A stretch of 62,642 bases of DNA from Anaerolineaceae bacterium (GTDB lineage: Bacteria > Chloroflexota > Anaerolineae > Aggregatilineales > Phototrophicaceae). The translations under genes and the position numbers were made by a program. The stretch spans positions 1 through 62,642 of the forward strand of contig WGMX01000061.1 of the NCBI GenBank assembly GCA_016124855.1, read 5' to 3'. The notes beneath the pieces are model-generated. The model had not been told where the DNA came from. It saw only the letters and a program-made list of their open reading frames with translations, and did not search any database. Shown piece by piece: positions 45,093 through 53,358 of this stretch (positions are counted from its first letter, which is position 1; each line of letters opens with the position of its first letter).

Positions 45093-45162
45093 GGCGTCAA
45101 CCTGAGACGAACGGGTTGACCAACGAGCCTGCATTGAAGGATGTAGGCTCTATTTATTTTTG
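45093..45162 (+). ncRNA. Candidate small RNA with own terminator
   Basis: A perfect TATAAT at 45082-45087 is followed by GTCAACC (45096-45102) pairing with GGTTGAC (45114-45120). Next GAGCCTGCAT (45125-45134) pairs with ATGTAGGCTC (45141-45150), with one G-U pair, and runs into TATTTATTTTTG. The second hairpin plus T-tract is a good rho-independent terminator, with no protein gene on this strand for 600 bp upstream. No -35 was found. Confidence 0.4.
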
Positions 45163-45534
45163 TTCTAATGGCAGTTTAGCACGATCACTCATATGACCAG
45201 TATGTTAAGTGTCATGTAGACATGGTTACTTTCATCCTTATGGATATAAAAAGAAGCATAGAAATCATAATATCACAGTGTAATTCAATAATTTGGGAAT
45301 TATCTGCTTCGGATTCGGCATCATTTATCTGTGCTATCCGATAAACCAACAATAATTTTCCACGTATAATCATGCTATGCAACTTTCGGACAGCGGACAA
45401 CATGCTTGCCAACATCACCTACTTTTGACTCATCTCCGCTGCAATTGCACTTATTCTGAGCTGATTACCTTAATTCATGATGACAGTCCATTTTATGCAA
45501 GACCTTGATTCTTGCCCGTATGGAGAAGTGATAA

Positions 45535-47163
45535 ATGACCACGACAAGACCTAAATCTACAGAAAAAAAAGCGCAGGAGCGCAAAGTACGTTTTACAACA
45601 TCCTCGGATATTGAGTTAAAGCGGCTCTACAAGCCGGAAGATGTAACGAGCGATTACGCGGGTGAAATTGGTGAGGCGGGCCAATATCCGTTTACACGCG
45701 GCGTGCAACCGACGATGTATCGCGGGCGATTCTGGACGATGCGGCAGTATGCAGGTTATGCCACCGCTGAAGAATCCAATGCACGGTATCGTTATCTGCT
45801 GGAACAAGGGCAAACGGGTTTATCGGTGGCATTCGATTTACCGACGCAAATTGGTTATGACGCGGATGATCCGATGGCGCTGGGCGAAGTGGGCAAAGTC
45901 GGCGTGAGCATCAGCAGCATACACGATATGGCGCGGTTGTTTGACCAAATTCCGCTGGATAAAGTTTCTACCAGCATGACGATCAATGCTCCGGCGACGG
46001 TGTTATTGGCGATGTACATCGCGGTGGGTAAGCAGCAAGGAGTAAGCGCGGATCAACTGCGCGGAACCGTGCAGAATGACATCCTCAAAGAGTATATCGC
46101 GCGAGGCACTTATATTTTCCCGCCTGCCCCATCGCTGCGACTGATAACGGATTTGTTCGCTTACTGCAAAACTGATGTACCCCAGTGGAACACGATCAGT
46201 ATCAGCGGCTATCATATCCGTGAGGCGGGTTGTACGGCAGTACAAGAGGTGGCATTCACACTGGCAAATGGCATGGCTTATGTGCAAGCGGCGATTGATG
46301 CCGGTTTGGATGTGGATGATTTTGCGCCACAATTGTCATTCTTTTTCAACGCGCACAATCAATTTTTAGAAGAGATCGCCAAGTTCCGAGCGGCACGTAA
46401 ACTTTGGGCGATGATAATGAGGAACCGTTTCGGGGCGAAAAATCCACGTAGTTGGCAGCTCAAATTCCATACACAAACGGGCGGCAGCACCTTAACGGCA
46501 CAGCAGCCGGAAAATAATATTGTGCGGGTGGCACTGCAAGCGCTGGCAGCGGTGATGGGCGGGACACAATCGCTGCACACCAACAGCATGGACGAAGCGC
46601 TGGCACTGCCGACGCAAAAAGCTGTTCAGGTGGCACTGCGAACACAACAGATTATCGCCCATGAAACAGGCGTGGCGGACACGGTTGATCCACTAGCGGG
46701 CAGTTATGCGATTGAAAGCCTCACCGATGAGATTGTGAAACGTGCAGAAGAATACATCCGCAAAATTGACGATATGGGCGGCGCGTTGAAGGCGATTGAG
46801 GCTGGATACATCAATCTTGAGATTCAGGACGCGGCTTATCAATATTTGCAAGCGGTTGAAAGCGGCGAACAAATTATCGTTGGCATGAATCAGTTCACGG
46901 TTGAGGGCGAAGTGCAGCCGGATTTGCTACGAGTCAATCCGGCGATCGAGGCGGCGCAGCGTGAGAAGTTAGCCGAAATGCGAGCGAAACGCGATAACAC
47001 AAAGGTCAATGAACTACGTGGTCAATTGGAGGCTGCGGCAAAAGGCAAAGAGAATCTCATGCCCCTTTTGGTAACCTGCGTTGAAAATGAGGTCACGCTG
47101 GGCGAGATTTGCCACACGCTGCGGGGCGTGTTTGGTGAGTATCGCCCGAACGTGAGTATTTAA
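45535..47163 (+). CDS. Methylmalonyl-CoA mutase, catalytic subunit
   Basis: 542 aa, TIM-barrel part only: no C-terminal B12-binding DxHxxG domain, so a separate small subunit must be encoded elsewhere. Substrate-determining residues read Tyr72 in WTMRQYAG and Arg190 in DILKEYIARGTYIFPP, matching Tyr89 and Arg207 of Propionibacterium methylmalonyl-CoA mutase, with the catalytic His227 in ISGYHIREAG. Together with the epimerase and carboxylase genes in the window it completes propionyl-CoA to succinyl-CoA. The start is the ATG at 45535 with GGAG upstream. Confidence 0.9.
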   Translation: MTTTRPKSTEKKAQERKVRFTTSSDIELKRLYKPEDVTSDYAGEIGEAGQYPFTRGVQPTMYRGRFWTMRQYAGYATAEESNARYRYLLEQGQTGLSVAFDLPTQIGYDADDPMALGEVGKVGVSISSIHDMARLFDQIPLDKVSTSMTINAPATVLLAMYIAVGKQQGVSADQLRGTVQNDILKEYIARGTYIFPPAPSLRLITDLFAYCKTDVPQWNTISISGYHIREAGCTAVQEVAFTLANGMAYVQAAIDAGLDVDDFAPQLSFFFNAHNQFLEEIAKFRAARKLWAMIMRNRFGAKNPRSWQLKFHTQTGGSTLTAQQPENNIVRVALQALAAVMGGTQSLHTNSMDEALALPTQKAVQVALRTQQIIAHETGVADTVDPLAGSYAIESLTDEIVKRAEEYIRKIDDMGGALKAIEAGYINLEIQDAAYQYLQAVESGEQIIVGMNQFTVEGEVQPDLLRVNPAIEAAQREKLAEMRAKRDNTKVNELRGQLEAAAKGKENLMPLLVTCVENEVTLGEICHTLRGVFGEYRPNVSI

Positions 47164-47185
47164 GTCAAAGCCAGATTGAACTGAT

Positions 47186-47602
47186 TTAATCGCGCACCCA
47201 TATAATGCCGTATTTCTGGGAGATTTTGTCTTTGACTTCTTGAGATGCTGCAGCATGAAATTCGGCTAAAAATTCGTCTAACCTTGCGGGAACTGTCATC
47301 ATGAGAACAGTGGCTCGTTGACCGATGACATCCCACGCATGAGGGATATTGCGTGGGAGGAAAACAAAACCGCGCGGGCCGACTTCGAAAACTTGGTCGC
47401 CGCAGGTAACGGTAATTGTACCTTCAACTACGTAGAAATATTCATCTTCGCGGCTGTGGATGTGCATTGGCGCACCACCATCAGTATCCGATTCGATTAG
47501 GGTGAAATGTCCGCCGGTAGAAGCGACAGTCGCTTTCAGTGATGAGTCGCTTCCTATTCCTTCATCCGCTTGCAGCACATAAGGTTTCATGTTTTCGGTC
47601 AT
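47186..47602 (-). CDS. Single-domain cupin protein
   Basis: 138 aa. Cupin motif 1 is GGAPMHIHSREDEYFYVVEG (two His and Glu as metal ligands) and motif 2 is GPRGFVFLPRNIPHAWDV. Single-cupin proteins bind Fe, Mn or Zn and act as isomerases, dioxygenases or sensors. No substrate can be inferred. Convergent with the mutase gene, and divergent from the Ser-repeat gene across about 120 bp. Confidence 0.88.
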   Translation of the reverse strand: MTENMKPYVLQADEGIGSDSSLKATVASTGGHFTLIESDTDGGAPMHIHSREDEYFYVVEGTITVTCGDQVFEVGPRGFVFLPRNIPHAWDVIGQRATVLMMTVPARLDEFLAEFHAAASQEVKDKISQKYGIIWVRD

Positions 47603-47721
47603 TAAATTACCTCAAAATCAACAGCCCACACAGAATATTTATTCTAATTTGTTTCGAAATAGCCGTCAAATGAGGCAAATTCGGGTAAGATAATCTTGAA
47701 TGAGATGGAGAAGCGGCAAAG

Positions 47722-48003
47722 ATGAAACAATTTAAGAGTCTTGGCAGCGTTCGAAGTTTGGCAAGCATCGGCAGTATTTTATCGATTGCAAGCGTGGGCA
47801 GCATCCTATCAATTGGCAGCACCGGCAGCATATTGAGCATCGCCAGCGTCGGCAGCGTGCTTTCGATTGGCAGCTCCTTTAGCTTTGGCAGTGTTTTCTC
47901 GGTGTTCAGCGCGTTGTCGATGTTCAGGGTATTCGCCTTTGATAGTTTAGGCATCTGGCGAGCAATCCGACAATCCGAGCCAGAAACGATCAAACGCATC
48001 TAG
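47722..48003 (+). CDS. Serine-triplet repeat protein
   Basis: 93 aa. From residue 6 to 66 every third residue is Ser, 21 triplets without a break (S6, S9, S12 ... S66). The second position is mostly Ile/Val and the third Gly, Leu or Ala; a 9-residue supercycle GSILSIASV / GSILSIGST is clear in the middle. Synonymous codon differences between units show that the protein, not the DNA, is conserved. A three-residue period fits a 3-10-like, PPII or narrow solenoid arrangement with one serine face and one aliphatic face. The C-terminal 25 residues (FRVFAFDSLGIWRAIRQSEP) are non-repetitive. Function unknown. It ends 12 nt before the TIR gene, which has its own GAGGAAATGAG site. Confidence 0.75.
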   Translation: MKQFKSLGSVRSLASIGSILSIASVGSILSIGSTGSILSIASVGSVLSIGSSFSFGSVFSVFSALSMFRVFAFDSLGIWRAIRQSEPETIKRI

Positions 48004-48015
48004 TGAGGAAATGAG

Positions 48016-48777
48016 ATGAGTGAAGCAAGTGGGTTTGAAAAATTTATGGAGCGGATTCAACAGCGTCCGCTGCCACAAAATCCAATGACGCGGATTCGGA
48101 TTTTAGCGAAGGAATTGGCCGAGGGCGCGGCGGTTGGCTTATGGGGCATTTCGTTCCGCCTATTCCGAGGGCAGTTGGTGACGAGTGACGATCAACAAGA
48201 TTTGATTCATTATCTGAGTCAGCGGTGGAATGATGCAGCGCCCCATTTCGGACTGCTGCTCAGCAACGGATATATGCGGTTCGACGCAGGTGAGAATGAT
48301 GTGTATATCACTAAGGCGGCGTTTGACCTAATCGAAGAATCTGAACCGGCCAATATTTTTATTTCATATAAACGCAGCGAGAGCGCGGCCTTTGCGCTGC
48401 TGGTGCTGGCACGGATGAAGGCAGCAGGATTAGAGCCGTTTCTTGATCTGGCGCTGCAACCGGGCGACGATTGGGAAAAGGGTTTGAAAGAGCGGATTGA
48501 GAAGTATCAATATCTGGTAGCGCTGCTTAGTCACGAGACATTGAAATCCGAAGTGTGTATCAAAGAGATTAGCTGGGCGATTGAGGCAGGATTAAGCATC
48601 ATTCCAATCTGGCACAATGGGTTTGTGTATAAATCAGGCGCGTGGGATGCATTATCGGTAAAAGTAGATGCGGCCTTAAGTAAAACGCACACGATTCGTG
48701 TGATTGAGGAAAGTGCGCTCGGCTATAACAATGCGCTGGTGGAATTGCTCAATCGGTTTGGAGTGATGCCGGATTAG
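48016..48777 (+). CDS. TIR-domain protein
   Basis: 253 aa. Residues 112-245 are a TIR domain: ANIFISYKRSESAAFALLVLARMKAAGLEPFLD (betaA, BB-loop region), YLVALLSHETLKSEVCIKEISWAIEAGLSIIPIW. Glu184 in CIKE sits at the usual 'WC..E' catalytic Glu position of NAD-cleaving TIR proteins. The N-terminal ~110 residues (FEKFMERIQQRPLPQN ... RFDAGENDVYITKAAFDLIEE) look like a winged-helix or adaptor. Bacterial TIR proteins deplete NAD or make cyclic ADP-ribose signals during phage infection, usually with a sensor partner. The only neighbour in the operon is the serine-triplet protein. Confidence 0.85.
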   Translation: MSEASGFEKFMERIQQRPLPQNPMTRIRILAKELAEGAAVGLWGISFRLFRGQLVTSDDQQDLIHYLSQRWNDAAPHFGLLLSNGYMRFDAGENDVYITKAAFDLIEESEPANIFISYKRSESAAFALLVLARMKAAGLEPFLDLALQPGDDWEKGLKERIEKYQYLVALLSHETLKSEVCIKEISWAIEAGLSIIPIWHNGFVYKSGAWDALSVKVDAALSKTHTIRVIEESALGYNNALVELLNRFGVMPD

Positions 48778-49101
48778 GGAGGTGGTTAGTCTTTAGTCAG
48801 TAGAAAAAACAAAGTCATTTTTACCACAAAGGCACAAAGAACACAGAGAAAAGCAGAATAATTCTTTATTTATCTAGCCGAGTGGCTTTTGTGACCAACC
48901 ATGCGGCGGGTTATAATACACGGATAAGCAAAGTTTAGCCCTTCATCAGGCATTAGCTGGCAGTGGATTTAGTATCTGCTGCCTGTTATGGTTGTTATCA
49001 TTCAATGCAAGCGAATCATACGGCGCATCCCCACATTCATGCCGCGAGGGAACTCATGTGCCCTGCTCACACGAGACGAAAACTCTAACGGAGAGAGTAA
49101 T
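48778..49101. promoter_or_regulatory. Repeat-rich intergenic region with the carboxylase promoter
   Basis: Heptad repeat at 48786-48803 (TTAGTCT, TTAGTCA, GTAG) and nonad repeat at 48824-48850 (CCACAAAGG, CACAAAGAA, CACAGAGAA). A promoter follows: TTGTGA (48889-48894), 17 nt, perfect TATAAT (48912-48917), giving a leader of about 178 nt before the ATG at 49102. The leader holds no riboswitch I recognise. Confidence 0.6.
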
Positions 49102-50664
49102 ATGACAGTAATCGAATCGAAGCCCAATAAAGTCGAAGAATTACGCCTAAAGCGGGCAGAAAGCCACGCTGGCGGCGGTGAAGCCCGCATCAAAAAACAG
49201 AAAGAGAACGACCGTCATACCGCTCATGAACGGTTGGATATTTTGCTTGATCCCGGCAGTTTTCGTGAACTGGATGCATTTGTGCAGCACCGGACAACGA
49301 ACTTTGGGATGCAGGATAAAAAATATCTTGGTGACAGTGTGGTCACAGGATGGGGAACTATTAACGGGCGGTTGGTCTATGTGTTTTCCCAAGACTTTAC
49401 GGTGATCGGCGGCAGTTTGAGCGAAGTTCACGCGCAAAAGATCATCAAGATTATGGAGATGGCGCTTAAGACGGGCGCACCGGTAATCGGCTTAAATGAC
49501 AGCGGTGGCGCACGTATTCAAGAAGGTGTTGGAAGTTTGGCAGGGTACGCGGAAATTTTCCTGCACAACACCCTCAGCAGTGGTGTAATGCCGCAAATCA
49601 GCTTGATTATGGGGCCGTGCGCAGGCGGTGCAGTATACAGCCCTGCCCTGACCGATTTCATCATCATGGTTCAGGACACGAGTTACATGTATATCACGGG
49701 TCCGGACGTGGTCAAGAGTGTGACACATGAAGATGTAAACCATGAGGAATTGGGCGGCGCGAGTGTTCATGCCAGCAAGAGCGGCGTGTGCCATATGGTG
49801 GCGGACAACGAAAAACAAGCGCTGCTGCTGGCGCGTGAGTTGATGAGCTATCTACCGCAGAACAACATGGAAGACCCACCATTTGTGCCGACCACTGATG
49901 ATCCACTGCGAGCAAACCCTGAACTCGATACGATCATACCGGATAACCCTAACAGACCTTACGACATGAAGGAAGTCATCAAGAAAGTGGTGGATGAAGG
50001 CCACTTCTTTGAGATTCATGAACTGTTCGCCATGAATATCGTGGTGGGTTTCGCGCGTTTAGGAGGTCACAGCGTCGGGATAGTCGCTAATCAACCATCG
50101 GTGTTGGCTGGCGTGTTGGATATTGATGCCAGTGAAAAAGCGGCACGGTTCATTCGCTTCTGCGATGCGTTCAATATACCGATTGTGACGTTCGTGGATG
50201 TGCCGGGTTATATGCCGGGAACTGCACAAGAATACGCTGGCATCATCCGAGCAGGAGCAAAGCTGCTTTATGCATACTGCGAAGCGACGGTGCCGAAATT
50301 GACTGTGACTACGCGCAAGAGCTACGGCGGTGCGTACTGTGTGATGAGCAGCAAGCACATTCGTGGTGATCTGAATCTGGCATGGCCTTCGGCTGAAATC
50401 GCGGTCATGGGGCCGGATGGGGCAGTAGGTGTAATTTTCCGGCGTGAAATCGATAATGCAGCTGACCCAATTGCCAAGAAGGCCGAACTAACCAACGAGT
50501 ATCGTGAGAAATTTGCCAGTCCATATGCGGCGGCGGAACTCGGTTACATTGATGATATTATAGAGCCGCGCGAAACTCGCGCACGGTTGATTAACGGGTT
50601 AGAAGTGTTCCAGAACAAGCGCGATAGTAATCCGGCGCGAAAGCATGGAAATATTCCATTATAG
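49102..50664 (+). CDS. Acyl-CoA (propionyl-type) carboxylase beta subunit
   Basis: 520 aa from the ATG at 49102 (GGAGAG upstream); a longer frame has no site. Carboxyltransferase halves: GGARIQEGVGSLAGYAEIF and MGPCAGGAVYSPALTDF for the CoA/oxyanion regions, GVLDIDASEKAARFIRFCDAFNIPIVTFVDVPGYMPG for the biotin side. The substrate-pocket position that is Asp in propionyl-CoA carboxylases (GAYDVM) is Cys413 here (GGAYCVM), so the preferred acyl-CoA may differ. With biotin carboxylase and carrier genes directly downstream it makes a three-part acyl-CoA carboxylase, most likely giving methylmalonyl-CoA. Confidence 0.9.
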   Translation: MTVIESKPNKVEELRLKRAESHAGGGEARIKKQKENDRHTAHERLDILLDPGSFRELDAFVQHRTTNFGMQDKKYLGDSVVTGWGTINGRLVYVFSQDFTVIGGSLSEVHAQKIIKIMEMALKTGAPVIGLNDSGGARIQEGVGSLAGYAEIFLHNTLSSGVMPQISLIMGPCAGGAVYSPALTDFIIMVQDTSYMYITGPDVVKSVTHEDVNHEELGGASVHASKSGVCHMVADNEKQALLLARELMSYLPQNNMEDPPFVPTTDDPLRANPELDTIIPDNPNRPYDMKEVIKKVVDEGHFFEIHELFAMNIVVGFARLGGHSVGIVANQPSVLAGVLDIDASEKAARFIRFCDAFNIPIVTFVDVPGYMPGTAQEYAGIIRAGAKLLYAYCEATVPKLTVTTRKSYGGAYCVMSSKHIRGDLNLAWPSAEIAVMGPDGAVGVIFRREIDNAADPIAKKAELTNEYREKFASPYAAAELGYIDDIIEPRETRARLINGLEVFQNKRDSNPARKHGNIPL

Positions 50665-50670
50665 TTGTTG

Positions 50671-50698
50671 GCGATTAGCAGTTAGCTTTTGGCTAAAT
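50671..50698. repeat. Heptad dispersed repeat
   Basis: GCGATTA, GCAGTTA, GCTTTTG, GCTAAAT: four units of 7 bp between the carboxylase beta and biotin carboxylase genes, similar in style to the other heptad repeats in the window. Confidence 0.65.
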
Positions 50699-50785
50699 AC
50701 AATAGGTTGGGAGCACACATAGGTACTCCCCTACAAAATAATTTCTCTTCTCGATCAACAGTGAAGAGGAAATAGGAGGCGCAAA

Positions 50786-52345
50786 TTGGCAAAGCGCAAA
50801 TCAAAAATCGCAGCAAATGAACCGGGGCAGAAGACAATCAAGAAAATTCTCATTGCCAACCGGGGCGAGATTGCGGTGCGTGTTATTCGGGCGTGCCGCG
50901 ATTTAGGGATTAACTCGGTAGCGGTTTATTCGGAAGCGGATCGCACTGGCTTACACGTGCGATATGCGGATGAGGCAGTATTTATCGGCCCACCATCACC
51001 GCGCGAAAGTTATCTGGTCGCAGAAAAAATCATCGAAGCAGCCAAGAAAACCGGCGCGGATGCCATTCATCCGGGTTATGGCTTTTTATCTGAACGCAGC
51101 TTCTTTTCGCAGATGTGTGCTGACGAGGGCATCATTTTCATTGGCCCACCGCCGGGTGCGATTGATACGATGGGCGATAAGCAAACTGCCCGCGAAACCG
51201 TTCGCAAGGCGGGTGTTCCTGTCGTACCGGGAACAACACCGGGGATGCGGGACGAAGAAATATTAGCGCTCGCACCGGGTTTCGGCTTCCCACTGCTGGT
51301 GAAGGCGACGGCAGGTGGCGGTGGTAAGGGTATGCGGGCGGTTCACCGCGAAGAAGACTTGAAAGACGCAATCGCAGGCGCACGGCGCGAGGCTGAAAGC
51401 GCTTTTGGTAATGGTGATGTCTACGTCGAAAAGATGCTGGTCGGCGCTCGGCATATCGAGTTCCAAGTGCTGGCTGATACACACGGCAATACTATTCACC
51501 TCGGCGAACGCGAATGTTCAATTCAACGGCGGCATCAAAAATTAGTGGAAGAATCACCGAGTATCGTACTGGATCAAGACCCATCGCTGCGGCAGCGCAT
51601 GGGTGAGATGGCTGTTAAAGCGGCAGAATCAGTCGGTTATGTGAATGCTGGAACGATTGAATGCTTAGTCGATAAAGACAAGAACTTCTACTTCTTAGAA
51701 ATGAATACCCGCCTACAGGTTGAGCATCCGGTGACTGAGTTGGTCACAGGTATCGACCTCGTCAAAGAGCAAATACGTATCGCGCGTGGGCGGCGGATGG
51801 GGCCAACACAGAGCTTTCTTAATCCCACCGGTTGGGCGATTGAGTGCCGTGTCAATGCCGAAGACCCATACAACAACTTCATGCCTTCAGTGGGTAAGAT
51901 TACCTCGCTGAATGTACCGACAGGGCCGGGTGTACGTGTAGACAGCGGCGTGTACGGTGGTTATGAAATCACTCCCTACTATGACAGCATGATCGCTAAA
52001 CTGATTTGTTGGGGTGAAGATCGTGGTGAGGCAATTTTGCGGATGCGTCGTGCGCTGGAAGAATACACCATCATGGGTGTGAAGCATAATATCCCCTTCC
52101 ACCAAAATTTGATGAACAGCTTCAGTTTCATCGCGGGCATGTTTGATACCAAGTTTGTGGAAGAGCGCTTCAGCATGACGACTTACGAAGAAGCGCCGAG
52201 TGAGGATGAATTGGAAACAGCAGCGATTGCGGCAACGTTATTCGCACACCGCCAACGCCAGCTCGCAAGCCAAGTGGTGACACGCGGGGAACGCGACACT
52301 AGCAACTGGAAGTGGGTTGGTCGCTGGGAGAGGATGCACCGCTAA
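50786..52345 (+). CDS. accC: Biotin carboxylase subunit of acyl-CoA carboxylase
   Basis: 519 aa from a TTG at 50786 with a strong AGGAGG 6 nt upstream (50774-50779). KKILIANRGEIAVRVIRACRDLGI gives the N-terminal Rossmann-like domain, ATAGGGGKGMRAV the ATP-grasp glycine loop, EMNTRLQVEHPVTE the catalytic region, and SMIAKLICWGEDRGEAI the C-terminal domain. It carboxylates biotin on the carrier with bicarbonate and ATP. The TAA overlaps the ATG of the carrier gene (TAATG), so the two are translated together. Confidence 0.95.
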   Translation: MAKRKSKIAANEPGQKTIKKILIANRGEIAVRVIRACRDLGINSVAVYSEADRTGLHVRYADEAVFIGPPSPRESYLVAEKIIEAAKKTGADAIHPGYGFLSERSFFSQMCADEGIIFIGPPPGAIDTMGDKQTARETVRKAGVPVVPGTTPGMRDEEILALAPGFGFPLLVKATAGGGGKGMRAVHREEDLKDAIAGARREAESAFGNGDVYVEKMLVGARHIEFQVLADTHGNTIHLGERECSIQRRHQKLVEESPSIVLDQDPSLRQRMGEMAVKAAESVGYVNAGTIECLVDKDKNFYFLEMNTRLQVEHPVTELVTGIDLVKEQIRIARGRRMGPTQSFLNPTGWAIECRVNAEDPYNNFMPSVGKITSLNVPTGPGVRVDSGVYGGYEITPYYDSMIAKLICWGEDRGEAILRMRRALEEYTIMGVKHNIPFHQNLMNSFSFIAGMFDTKFVEERFSMTTYEEAPSEDELETAAIAATLFAHRQRQLASQVVTRGERDTSNWKWVGRWERMHR

Positions 52346-52839
52346 TGAAATACGTTACCACAGTCAACAACAAGCAGTTCGAGATTGAGATTTTGGCGGA
52401 TGGCAGCATCACGGTCGATGGCAAAAAGCGCGACGTCGATTTTCGGGCGCTGGGGCCGTCGATGTACTCGATTCTCTCGGAAAATGTGTCTCACGAATTG
52501 ACGATTGAACAACGCGAGGACGAAATTGAAGTGCTGATGCGCGGACGGTTGTACAACAACCGTGTATTGGACGAACGGGCTTTGTTAATGGCCCAACGCA
52601 GCGGCAACTTTGGCAACGATACGGGCGAAGTAAACATCAAAGCGCCGATGCCGGGACTGATCGTCGCGGTACGAGTGGAGATGGGGCAAGAGGTGAAAGC
52701 CGGCGATACGGTGGTCATTCTCGAGTCGATGAAGATGCAAAATGAACTCAAAGCCTCGCGCGACGGCGTAGTCGGCAGCGTGAATGTACAACCGGGGCAA
52801 ACCGTCGAACAAAACAAAGTGCTGGTTAGTATTTCGTAA
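52345..52839 (+). CDS. accB: Biotin carboxyl carrier protein
   Basis: 164 aa from the ATG at 52345, which overlaps the biotin carboxylase stop; an upstream ATG at 52312 lies inside that gene and is not favoured. The last ~75 residues form a biotinyl domain: IKAPMPGLIVAVRVEMGQEVKAGDTVVILESMKMQNEL with biotin attached at Lys130 in the MKM motif. The N-terminal half (VTTVNNKQFEIEILADGSITVDGKKRDVDF) is a small beta domain typical of separate carriers in acyl-CoA carboxylases. Confidence 0.93.
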   Translation: MKYVTTVNNKQFEIEILADGSITVDGKKRDVDFRALGPSMYSILSENVSHELTIEQREDEIEVLMRGRLYNNRVLDERALLMAQRSGNFGNDTGEVNIKAPMPGLIVAVRVEMGQEVKAGDTVVILESMKMQNELKASRDGVVGSVNVQPGQTVEQNKVLVSIS

Positions 52840-52851
52840 CTGATCGTTAGC

Positions 52852-53340
52852 ATGATCTTATTACGACCGACCGAAGTGGATGATCTCTCGTATGTTGTAG
52901 CGGCTGAACAACATGATGACAATAACGCATTTATTATTGCATGGACATACGACCAACATCGTGGCGCACTGTTTGGGACAGATTTAGCCCATTTGATTGT
53001 CGAGGATGAGTCGGATAAGCCTGTGGGCTTTATTATTCTGGCAGGATTGGAAAGCCCACATCAAAATATCGAATTTCGACGACTCGTCATTACCGAAAAG
53101 GCGAAAGGCTACGGTCAGGAAGCGATCCAACAAGTGCAGCGATTTGCTTTTACCCGCTTAAGCGCCCACCGATTATGGTTGGATGTCAAAGAGAGCAACC
53201 GCCGCGCCCGATATATCTACGAGAAGTTGGGTTTCCGAGAAGAAGGCGTTCTGCGAGAATGCTTGAAAAATGGTGAGCAGTTTGAGTCTTTAGTCGTAAT
53301 GTCTATCCTGAGCCATGAATATTATCAACAACCTGCTTAA
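52852..53340 (+). CDS. GNAT acetyltransferase, RimJ/RimL-like
   Basis: 162 aa. ILLRPTEVDDLSYVVAAEQHDDN start, then LIVEDESDKPVGFIILAGLE, RRLVITEKAKGYGQEAIQQVQRFAF (acetyl-CoA loop) and NRRARYIYEKLGFREEGVLRE (motif B). This is the pattern of ribosomal-protein or small-molecule N-acetyltransferases. The acceptor is unknown. 12 nt after the carrier gene, so perhaps on the same transcript, possibly as a passenger. Confidence 0.88.
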   Translation: MILLRPTEVDDLSYVVAAEQHDDNNAFIIAWTYDQHRGALFGTDLAHLIVEDESDKPVGFIILAGLESPHQNIEFRRLVITEKAKGYGQEAIQQVQRFAFTRLSAHRLWLDVKESNRRARYIYEKLGFREEGVLRECLKNGEQFESLVVMSILSHEYYQQPA

Positions 53341-53358
53341 AGACAGATGTGAACAACC

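Larger units (their letters stand above)
45012..45534. other. 523-bp intergenic region with several hairpins
   Basis: No protein gene is supported. From the left: an imperfect hairpin in the leader of the leftward gene (45039-45066), a candidate small RNA (45093-45162, listed separately), a CATGT-AG-ACATG dyad near 45215, and a TATAAT at 45365-45370 that could start a 165-nt leader for the mutase gene at 45535. No -35 is convincing and no known cobalamin riboswitch box was recognised. Confidence 0.5.

Noticed and set aside
48988..49101. Longer start of the carboxylase beta subunit
   Set aside because: The extra 38 residues have no ribosome-binding site and no family counterpart, while the ATG at 49102 has GGAGAG upstream.
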